This document shows, one piece after another, positions 1 to 5,705 of a DNA stretch of 8,324 bases. Made by a program: the position numbers and the translations under genes. The stretch comes from Clostridiales bacterium (GTDB taxonomy: Bacteria; Bacillota; Clostridia; Oscillospirales; Oscillospiraceae): assembly GCA_019421975.1 (NCBI GenBank), contig JAHZEE010000047.1:1569-9892 (forward strand), in the 5' to 3' direction. The notes beneath the pieces are model-generated. The model was given only the letters and a program-made list of their open reading frames with translations. It made no database searches and was not told the DNA's origin. The first letter of the stretch is position 1, and every line of letters begins with the position of its first letter.

Positions 1-1662
1 CAGCATAATGGTCATACGCCGATCCTTATCATTTTCCATGGTGCGTGCGCCCATAATCGCCGGGACGGAGCAGCCAAACCCCATCAGCATGGGGATAAAT
101 GCCTTTCCAGAGAGGCCAAACCGGCGCAGAAGCCTGTCCATGATAAAGGCGGCGCGGGACATATAGCCGGAGTCCTCCAAAAAGGAGAGAAACAGAAACA
201 GCAGCGCGATCTGCGGCAAAAAGGTCAGGACGCCGCCCACACCGGTGATGATGCCGTCGGTGACGAGGCGGATCAGCCAGGGCGCCACCTGAAGCTGTAC
301 CAGAACGGCATAAATCCAGTCGTGGAAGTATTGGTTGATCAGCAGCCCGACCCCGTCGGAGAGCCAGCTCCCAAAGGGGCCGAAGGTGATCAGGAAGACG
401 GTCAGCATCATCAGAAGGAACAGCGGCAGGGCGGTGTACCTTCCGGTGACAATTCGGTCGATCCGCTCCGTTTTTGTCTGCACATGGGCCGGCGCAGAGA
501 CAACGGTGTCGGCGAGGAGCTGCTCTATGTATCGGTACCGGCTGTCTGCGATCAGCGTCTCACGATCCCCAAGCGCATCAGAGCGCTCATACGCTGCGAC
601 AATCTCGTCCACCTGGCGGCGCGTCGATTCTGGCAGGTGCAGCGCCTTTTCGACCAGCGCGTCCCCCTCCAAAAGCTTGATTGAGGCCCAATGGGCGGGC
701 AGCGCGGCGGCATAGGCTGAATCGTGGACCAGCGCGCCAATGCGATGGTGGATGAGGTGGGTAAAATCGTCGTAGAGGTTGTCCGGCTCCAGCGTGCGGC
801 CGCAGCGGATCTGTTCGTCCGCGGCCTGGAGCAGCTTGTCGATATTTTCGCCCGTGCGGGCGGTAATTGGCACCACGGGGATGCCCAATTCCCGCTGCAG
901 GAGCTCCACATCAATCTGGTCCCCGCGGTCTGCAACCTCGTCCATGAAGTTCAGGGCGATCACCATGGGCCGCTCCAGCTCCAGAAGCTGGCAGGTCAGA
1001 TACAGGTTGCGCTCCAGATTGGTGGCATCCAGAATGTCGATGATGGCATCGGGGGCCTCCTCAACAATGAAGTTTCGGGCGACGATCTCCTCCATGGAAT
1101 AGGGGGACAGGGAATAGATGCCGGGCAGATCCACGACAGTGGCCGTTTGATCTCCCAGCCGCGTGGTTCCCTCCTTCTTTTCCACAGTGACGCCGGGCCA
1201 GTTTCCAACATATTGATTGGAGCCCGTCAGTGCGTTGAACAGGGTTGTCTTGCCGCAGTTGGGGTTGCCGACCAGTGCCAGCTTTGGCTGCGCCCGGTCA
1301 CGGGCGGCCGCGGTGTGATGGGTTTTCTCGTGTTCATGCTCCTGCTGCATGCGGCGAAGGGTCTGCGGATCCAGCGGCGTCTTGGCGGTGCCGGGATAGA
1401 CGGTCCGGCGCCTGCGCACCATGGGCTGTTCGACCGCCTGAATTTCGATGCACGCGGCGTCTTCCCTCCGAAGCGACAGCTCATAGCTGCGCAGGGTGAC
1501 CTCAATGGGGTCGCCAAGCGGTGCAATTTTTCGGATCGTGACAACGGTACCGGGGGTCAGTCCCATGTCCACCAGGCGGCGCTTGACGGTCGGAATCCGG
1601 CCGCCGATGGCCGTGATCCGACCGGACTGGCCGGGCTGCAGAAGATTTAGCGTGAGGCTCAA
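1..1662 (-). CDS. feoB: FeoA-FeoB fusion ferrous iron transporter, C-terminus cut off by window edge
   Basis: GTP-dependent Fe(II) importer of the inner membrane. The 554 visible codons read as one open frame to the left edge. Residues 1-76 form a FeoA/SH3-like domain (LVDMGLTPGT, then APLGDPIEV and LSLRRED). Residues 77-127 are a basic, then His/Glu-rich linker (EHEHEKTHH at 108-116). The FeoB G domain follows: G1 GNPNCGKTT 132-140, Thr159 in switch I, G3 DLPG 178-181, G4 NFMD 238-241 and G5 around TART 267-270. A helical region precedes hydrophobic segments near 410-428 and 476-492 and the gate motif GCSVPAIMGAR at 530-540. The remaining core and C-terminal helices lie outside the window. 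The TTG start (1662-1660) is the only reasonable one, because an in-frame TGA lies three codons upstream and AAAGGA sits 9 bases before it. The start overlaps the murC stop (TTGA), suggesting translational coupling. FeoA-FeoB fusions are known in Clostridia and some Bacteroidota. I see no Fur-box-like palindrome upstream of the operon. Confidence 0.95.
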   Translation of the reverse strand, partial: MSLTLNLLQPGQSGRITAIGGRIPTVKRRLVDMGLTPGTVVTIRKIAPLGDPIEVTLRSYELSLRREDAACIEIQAVEQPMVRRRRTVYPGTAKTPLDPQTLRRMQQEHEHEKTHHTAAARDRAQPKLALVGNPNCGKTTLFNALTGSNQYVGNWPGVTVEKKEGTTRLGDQTATVVDLPGIYSLSPYSMEEIVARNFIVEEAPDAIIDILDATNLERNLYLTCQLLELERPMVIALNFMDEVADRGDQIDVELLQRELGIPVVPITARTGENIDKLLQAADEQIRCGRTLEPDNLYDDFTHLIHHRIGALVHDSAYAAALPAHWASIKLLEGDALVEKALHLPESTRRQVDEIVAAYERSDALGDRETLIADSRYRYIEQLLADTVVSAPAHVQTKTERIDRIVTGRYTALPLFLLMMLTVFLITFGPFGSWLSDGVGLLINQYFHDWIYAVLVQLQVAPWLIRLVTDGIITGVGGVLTFLPQIALLFLFLSFLEDSGYMSRAAFIMDRLLRRFGLSGKAFIPMLMGFGCSVPAIMGARTMENDKDRRMTIML

Positions 1663-3038
1663 TCCATCTCATCCTTTATGAGGGCGTCTGCGACCGTGTA
1701 GATGTCGCCGGCGCCGACGGTCAAAATCAGATCGCCGGGCTGCGCAATCCTGCGGAGATATTCCGTGACCTCCGGCAGCGTCTCAAAAAAGACGGAACCG
1801 TCAATGTTCGCCGCGAGATCCCGGGAGGAAATGCCGATGGTATTCTGCTCTCTTGCGGCATAGATCTCGGCCAAAACAGTCAGGTCTGCCGCCTGCAGCT
1901 CCCGGATGAAATCCTGGAACAGCGCATGGGTTCGGGTGTAGGTGTGCGGCTGGAAGGCGCAGATGACGCGCTGGCAGCCCAGCGCGCGCACAGCCTCCAG
2001 GGTGGCGTGCAGCTCGCTCGGGTGATGGGCATAGTCGTCGTAGACCATGGCACCATGGAAGGTCCCTTTAAATTCCAGGCGGCGGCCGGCGCCGCCAAAG
2101 GTGGCAAGTGCCCGGCGCACCGTCTCTCCGTCAATCCCCATCTCGTGGGCAACGGCGCAGGCGGCCAGGGCGTTGAGGGCATTGTGCCGGCCCAGAACCT
2201 TGAGGTCCAGATGGGTGTAGCGCGTATCGCCGAAAAAGACATCGAAAGAGGAGAAGCCGCGCTCCATGGGACCCGGATGCACCAGATTGGAGGGCGCCAT
2301 ACCGAACCAGACCAGCCGGCCGGGATAGCCCTGGAGCGTGGCGACGGTGTTGGCGTCGTCGCCGTTTGCAACCACCAGCCCGTCTGGCGGCACCAGGTCT
2401 GCAAAGGCCCGGAAGGAGTGCTCGATGTCCTTTAAATCCTTAAAGAAATCCAGATGATCGGCATCAATGTTGAGAATGACGGCCGTGGTTGGAAAAAAGT
2501 TCAAAAAAGAGTTGCAGTATTCACAGCTCTCCATCACAATGGTATTGCCGGCACCGACCCGGTGGCCGGCCTGCAGCAGCGGAAGATAGCCGCCGATCAT
2601 GACGGTCGGATCCAGATTGGCCTCCATGAAGATATGCGTCAGCATAGAGGTCGTCGTGGTTTTTCCATGTGTTCCGGAGACACAGACCGCGTTTTGATAT
2701 GCCTGCATAATCACGCCCCAGGCCTGGGCGCGCTCAAAGACGGGAATGCCCTGTGCACGGGCGGCGGCAATTTCGGGGTTGTCATTGTGTGCCGCGGCGG
2801 TGCGGATAATGCAGTCGGCCCCTGCGATGTTCTCTGCACGGTGACCGATGCAGACGGGGATGCCCTGGTTCTCCAGGTCGGCGGTGGAGACGGAGCTATT
2901 CATATCAGAGCCGGTAATGGTCATGCCAATGCTGTGCAGCACAAGACCCAGCGGACGCATGGAGACGCCGCCGATGCCGACCAGATGGCAGTGCATCCCG
3001 GGCTTTAAATAATCGCGGATTTCAGAATGAGACTGCAT
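1659..3038 (-). CDS. murC: UDP-N-acetylmuramate--L-alanine ligase MurC
   Basis: Cytoplasmic ligase that adds L-alanine to UDP-MurNAc using ATP, the first amino-acid step of peptidoglycan stem-peptide synthesis. The 459-residue length is normal for the family. Residues 19-31 carry the N-terminal UDP-substrate motif (HLVGIGGVSMRPL). The ATP-binding loop is GTHGKTTTT at 122-130. The central domain has MESCEY and then NIDADHLDFF. The C-terminal ligase domain has GAGRRLEFKG, YDDYAHHPSE and FQPHTYTRT, with VGAGDIY near the end. The ATG at 3038 is preceded by GGAGG at a 7-base spacing. The gene is first in a leftward unit with the feoA-feoB fusion, whose TTG start overlaps its TGA. Joining cell-wall synthesis to iron uptake has no obvious functional logic and may simply reflect shared expression. 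No truncation or missing catalytic motif is visible. Confidence 0.97.
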   Translation of the reverse strand: MQSHSEIRDYLKPGMHCHLVGIGGVSMRPLGLVLHSIGMTITGSDMNSSVSTADLENQGIPVCIGHRAENIAGADCIIRTAAAHNDNPEIAAARAQGIPVFERAQAWGVIMQAYQNAVCVSGTHGKTTTTSMLTHIFMEANLDPTVMIGGYLPLLQAGHRVGAGNTIVMESCEYCNSFLNFFPTTAVILNIDADHLDFFKDLKDIEHSFRAFADLVPPDGLVVANGDDANTVATLQGYPGRLVWFGMAPSNLVHPGPMERGFSSFDVFFGDTRYTHLDLKVLGRHNALNALAACAVAHEMGIDGETVRRALATFGGAGRRLEFKGTFHGAMVYDDYAHHPSELHATLEAVRALGCQRVICAFQPHTYTRTHALFQDFIRELQAADLTVLAEIYAAREQNTIGISSRDLAANIDGSVFFETLPEVTEYLRRIAQPGDLILTVGAGDIYTVADALIKDEMD

Positions 3039-3050
3039 GGAGGTTCCTCC
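3039..3050 (-). promoter_or_regulatory. murC ribosome binding site inside a palindrome
   Basis: The murC Shine-Dalgarno GGAGG (3050-3046 on the minus strand) is followed after two bases by its own reverse complement CCTCC, directly before the ATG. The 12-base block is perfectly palindromic. In mRNA it could close as a very short 4-bp hairpin with a 4-base loop that hides the ribosome site. Whether this has any regulatory effect cannot be told from sequence. Confidence 0.5.
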
Positions 3051-3075
3051 AAAATGTCAAGTTTTAGGGAAAAGA

Positions 3076-3104
3076 TTGCGATTCCCACGATCTCTCATTA
3101 TAAT
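3076..3104 (+). promoter_or_regulatory. Predicted sigma-A promoter for cca
   Basis: TTGCGA (3076-3081) and a perfect TATAAT (3099-3104) are separated by exactly 17 bases on the plus strand. The start would be near 3111, giving a leader of about 80 bases before the cca ATG. The -35 matches consensus at four of six positions. The leader contains the imperfect dyad CGGACCTGTCCG (3135-3146) and the palindrome GAATATTC (3171-3178), neither with a known role. Confidence 0.65.
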
Positions 3105-3125
3105 ACGAAGAAAAGAAGAACACAA
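3097..3125 (-). promoter_or_regulatory. Predicted sigma-A promoter for murC-feoAB
   Basis: On the minus strand TTGTGT (3125-3120) and a perfect TATAAT (3102-3097) are separated by 17 bases. The expected transcription start is near 3090, giving a leader of about 50 bases before murC. The -10 lies in the palindrome ATTATAAT (3097-3104), which also supplies the -10 of the opposite promoter. The -35 matches consensus at only three of six positions. Confidence 0.6.
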
Positions 3126-3190
3126 GGATTATTTCGGACCTGTCCGTGTTAGTATCGGCGGAAATTGGAAGAATATTCGGAGAGAGGGGA

Positions 3191-3997
3191 ATGGATGTGC
3201 AGATTTTAAAGGCCGCAGAGGAGATCCTGCATCGGCTGCAGCAAAACGGCTTTTGCAGTGTGCTGGTGGGCGGCTGTGTGCGGGATCTTCTGCTCGGACG
3301 CCCGGTGCACGACTGGGACATCGCTACGAGCGCCCGGCCGGAGCAGATCGCGCGGATCTTTGAAAAGACGGTCCTCACAGGCGCGCGGTTCGGAACTGTG
3401 ACGGTTCTGCACGGCGGAGAACCGTTTGAAGTGACCTCTTTCCGCACGGACGGCGCCTATCTCGATGGCCGCAGGCCGGCGCAGGTGGTCTATGTCGACT
3501 CCCTGCAGCAGGACCTGGCCCGGCGGGACTTCACCATCAACGCCATGGCGCTGGATTTAGATGGGACAATCACAGATCCCTTTGGCGGCAGGCAGGACCT
3601 GGAGGCGCGGTGCATCCGGTGTGTAGGTGCGGCCAAGACGCGCTTTCAGGAGGACGGCCTGCGGATGCTGCGGGCCCTGCGGTTTTCTGCGCAGCTCGGT
3701 TTTTCCATTGCGCCGCAGACCGAGGCCTCCATCGCCGCCTGTGCGCCTTTGGCACAGCGGCTTTCGGCAGAGCGTGTCCGGGATGAGGTGGAAAAGACCA
3801 TCTGTTCTCCCAGGCCGCAGGTGATCGGGCGATTCTTCGACTACGGCTTTTTACAGCGGTTCGGCGCCGAACGCCTCGGCTCTCTGCCCTGGACCAGACC
3901 GGATCGTATGTCCCGTTGGGCGGCGCTGCTATCCGCTGCGCCGGGGCTGAGCCTGCAGCAGCTCCGCCTGGAAAAGCGGCTGATTCACATCTGTTAA
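3191..3997 (+). CDS. cca: CCA tRNA nucleotidyltransferase, catalytic part; frame broken before the C-terminal domain
   Basis: Class II tRNA nucleotidyltransferase that builds or repairs the 3' CCA end of tRNAs from CTP and ATP in the cytoplasm. Residues 25-46 hold the catalytic motif LVGGCVRDLLLG...HDWDIAT, with metal-binding Asp41 and Asp43. RRDFTINAMA lies at 111-120, DPFGG at 129-133, and the nucleotide-selecting motif EDGLR at 154-158, followed by MLRALRFSAQLGF. The neck-domain motif LSAERVRDEVEK is at 191-202. The frame then reaches RWAALL and LRLEK and stops at a TAA (3995-3997) after 268 residues, short of the roughly 350-400 expected for HD-less bacterial enzymes. The missing C-terminal domain continues in the -1 frame (next entry). 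I chose the ATG at 3191 because GGAG lies 8 bases upstream and the catalytic core begins about 20 residues in. A GTG at 3146 is in frame but has no good ribosome site. Confidence 0.9.
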   Translation: MDVQILKAAEEILHRLQQNGFCSVLVGGCVRDLLLGRPVHDWDIATSARPEQIARIFEKTVLTGARFGTVTVLHGGEPFEVTSFRTDGAYLDGRRPAQVVYVDSLQQDLARRDFTINAMALDLDGTITDPFGGRQDLEARCIRCVGAAKTRFQEDGLRMLRALRFSAQLGFSIAPQTEASIAACAPLAQRLSAERVRDEVEKTICSPRPQVIGRFFDYGFLQRFGAERLGSLPWTRPDRMSRWAALLSAAPGLSLQQLRLEKRLIHIC

Positions 3998-4251
3998 AAC
4001 TGTATGCGGAGCAGGGGGAAGCATGCGCCCAAATTGCCGCCCAGATCGGCGGGGTGGAGGCGGCGTATCACCAGCTGGCGCAAGCGGGCAGGCTGTTGTC
4101 CCTGTCGGATCTGGCCGTCAGCGGCCGGGATCTCACCTGGCTGCACGGAGCCCAGGTCGGCCGCACACTTCAGGCCCTGCTGGCGCATGTGCAGCAGCAG
4201 CCGCAGGACAACAAACGCCAGATCCTGCTGGATCTGGCGAGGTCGCTGTAG
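3976..4251 (+). pseudogene. cca: C-terminal domain of CCA tRNA nucleotidyltransferase, out of frame with the rest
   Basis: This stretch encodes about 91 residues in the frame one base behind the catalytic part. It looks like the tail domain of HD-less CCA-adding enzymes: a helical LLKLYAEQGEA region, then LLSLSDLAVSGRDL, which resembles the conserved LKDLxITGKDLL of the Bacillus enzyme. Joining the two parts within the A4 run at 3972-3975 gives LRLEKAADSHLLKLYAEQ and a protein of about 353 residues. One missing base there, or anywhere up to about 3990, would explain the break. Both frames are open from 3787 to 3994, so the shift point is set by homology rather than by stops. The domain has no convincing start of its own: the only early candidate is a TTG at 3916 inside the catalytic part. 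Whether the break is real, a sequencing error or a recoding site is open. Confidence 0.75.
4206..4239 (-). terminator. Candidate intrinsic terminator for the leftward mutY-thioesterase operon
   Basis: The plus strand has a perfect 10-bp inverted repeat, CGCCAGATCC (4216-4225) and GGATCTGGCG (4230-4239), with a 4-base loop. Read leftward, the hairpin begins 21 bases after the thioesterase stop and is followed by TTTGTTGTCC, a T-rich tract as in rho-independent terminators. Read rightward it has no T tract. It lies wholly inside the 3' coding end of cca. The T tract is interrupted by G, so strength is uncertain. Confidence 0.55.
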
Positions 4252-4260
4252 GAGGGGCGC

Positions 4261-4662
4261 TTATTTCTCCGGCAATACAAAGCCATTCATGGTCATATAG
4301 GCCACATCGTTGCCCAAATTGTCGGAGATCTCAATTTTGAAAAAGTTGGTGGAGCGGCCGGACCGGATGGCACTGGCCTCTGCGTAGAGAATATCCCCCT
4401 TTGCCTGGGACAGATAGGTGATCTGGCCGCTGGTGGAGATGGCGGGCCGCTGGTCGAAGTTGGAGGCGATGGCATAGGCGTAATCGGCCAGGGTGAAGAT
4501 GGCGCCGCCCATGGGAACGCCGAGACAGTTCATATGGTTGGGTCTCAGGCGCAGCATGCACTTTGCGTGGCCGGCAGAGGCCTCCAGAATTTCAACTCCC
4601 GTCGTCTGTGTGGCAAAGAGATCGGCGGAAAACTGCGCCTTGGCGCGCTCCAGATCGGTCAT
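4261..4662 (-). CDS. PaaI-family hotdog-fold thioesterase
   Basis: A 133-residue single-domain hotdog protein, the usual size for PaaI/YbgC-like acyl-CoA thioesterases. The signature is at residues 43-60: HMNCLGVPMGGAIFTLAD, with Asp60 on the long helix matching the catalytic acid of PaaI enzymes. The strands ISTSGQITYLSQAKGDILYA and STNFFKIEI follow, then a closing strand near the end. Such enzymes usually act as tetramers hydrolysing acyl- or aryl-CoA thioesters. The physiological substrate cannot be read from sequence and there is no phenylacetate pathway nearby. The ATG overlaps the mutY stop as ATGA, and GGAGG sits 7 bases upstream inside the mutY 3' end, so translation is probably coupled. 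It is the last gene of the leftward operon. Only 9 bases separate its stop from the end of the converging cca gene. Confidence 0.88.
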   Translation of the reverse strand: MTDLERAKAQFSADLFATQTTGVEILEASAGHAKCMLRLRPNHMNCLGVPMGGAIFTLADYAYAIASNFDQRPAISTSGQITYLSQAKGDILYAEASAIRSGRSTNFFKIEISDNLGNDVAYMTMNGFVLPEK

Positions 4663-5705
4663 TCCAATTCCTCCTTCAAAAAAATCCGAAATGCGGTGGG
4701 AAGGGCGTACGCCTGCTGAAGCGCCTGGGGATAAACCCAGGTAAAGGCGTCGCTGGCGGTCCGGCAGAGAATCTCATAGCAGCACATATCCCACTCAATG
4801 TGGGTGAAGATATGGACCGCGTGGACAGACTTCACAAGCTCATAGGGGGAGAGCTGCATCTGCGCCGCCCGCTCCAGGGCCTGCTGCGCGCTGCACGCCC
4901 CAAGCTCGTTGGGAAGCTCCCACAGGCCGGCGAGAAGGCCCCTGGAGGGCCGTTTTTGCAGGGCAATGCGTCCGTCGCAGCGGAGCAGATACACGGTGCG
5001 CGGCTCAATCCGCCGCGCTTTTTTTGCGCTCTTGACCGGATAGAGCGTCTGCTGCCCGGCCTGCCGTGCACGGCACAGATCCGACAGAGGACACAGCAGG
5101 CACGCGGGGGCGCCATTCGGGCCGCAGACCGTTGCGCCCAGCTCCATGAGGCTCTGGGTGAAGTCACCGCAGGCGCCGGCGGGGTAGACGGACGATAGCT
5201 TCTGGGTGATATCCTTTCGCGTGGCGGGCAGGTCGATGGGGTCTGCCCGCGCGGTCAGGCGGGTGATGACACGCAGCACATTGCCGTCCACAGCGGGGGT
5301 GGGGAGATCAAAGCAGATGGAGCCGATGGCGCCCGCTGTATAGGGGCCGATTCCGGCAAGGCGCAGAATCTCGTCATGGGTGCGCGGAAACTGCCCGCCG
5401 TACTGCGTCACAATCTGCTGTGCCGCTTTTTTCAGATTGCGGACCCGGGTATAGTACCCGAGCCCCTCCCAGAGCTTGTGCAGCAGCTCGTCATCCGCCT
5501 GCGCCAAAGCGCCGATGGTGGGCAGGGCCTGCAGAAAGCGGGTGTAATAGGCCTTGACAGCCTCCACGCGGGTCTGCTGCAGCATGATCTCTGAGAGCCA
5601 GACATGGTAGGGATCCTGATCCGCCCGCCAGGGCAGATCCCGTTTGTTCTGACGATACCAGCCGAGCAGCCGGTCTGGCAATTGAAAATAGGGAAAGTCC
5701 TCCAT
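4659..5705 (-). CDS. mutY: A/G-specific adenine DNA glycosylase MutY
   Basis: Base-excision repair glycosylase that removes adenine mispaired with 8-oxoguanine. The 348-residue length is typical. LSEIMLQQT at 37-45 carries the catalytic Glu39. The helix-hairpin-helix is LAGIGPYTAGAI at 116-127, and VDGNVLRVITR at 139-149 carries catalytic Asp140. The iron-sulphur ligands are Cys194, Cys202, Cys205 and Cys211 (C-x7-C-x2-C-x5-C), one residue longer in the first gap than in E. coli MutY. I believe this spacing is common in Clostridia. Residues from about 236 to 345 form the C-terminal Nudix-like domain that recognises 8-oxoG, including LLAGLWELPNELG and HIFTHIEWDM. The start codon directly abuts the dnaK stop (TAAATG). 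The nearest purine-rich site is a weak GGAG 12 bases upstream, so translation probably depends on ribosomes finishing dnaK. No catalytic residue is missing. Confidence 0.95.
   Translation of the reverse strand: MEDFPYFQLPDRLLGWYRQNKRDLPWRADQDPYHVWLSEIMLQQTRVEAVKAYYTRFLQALPTIGALAQADDELLHKLWEGLGYYTRVRNLKKAAQQIVTQYGGQFPRTHDEILRLAGIGPYTAGAIGSICFDLPTPAVDGNVLRVITRLTARADPIDLPATRKDITQKLSSVYPAGACGDFTQSLMELGATVCGPNGAPACLLCPLSDLCRARQAGQQTLYPVKSAKKARRIEPRTVYLLRCDGRIALQKRPSRGLLAGLWELPNELGACSAQQALERAAQMQLSPYELVKSVHAVHIFTHIEWDMCCYEILCRTASDAFTWVYPQALQQAYALPTAFRIFLKEELE

Noticed and set aside
724..1650. 308-codon open frame on the plus strand opposite feoAB
   Set aside because: It lies wholly antisense to clear FeoA and FeoB motifs and has no recognisable domain. 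It is a codon-bias shadow.
3146..3190. Upstream GTG start for cca adding 15 residues
   Set aside because: The ATG at 3191 has GGAG at an 8-base spacing and fits the family N-terminus. The GTG has no ribosome site at a suitable distance.
3051..3190. Riboswitch, T-box or Fur box in the murC-cca gap
   Set aside because: The predicted leaders are about 50 and 80 bases, too short for a T-box, and no conserved core or Fur-type palindrome is visible.
3971..3997. Classical programmed -1 frameshift site in cca
   Set aside because: GGAAAAG does not fit the X-XXY-YYZ rule because the P-site codon GAA would have to re-pair with GGA. No strong upstream Shine-Dalgarno or downstream pseudoknot is evident. 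Kept only as a minor alternative to a one-base loss.
5240..5705. MutY iron-sulphur spacing as a defect
   Set aside because: The first gap is C-x7-C instead of C-x6-C, but all four cysteines are present and the GPNGAP context resembles clostridial MutY proteins, so the enzyme is probably normal.
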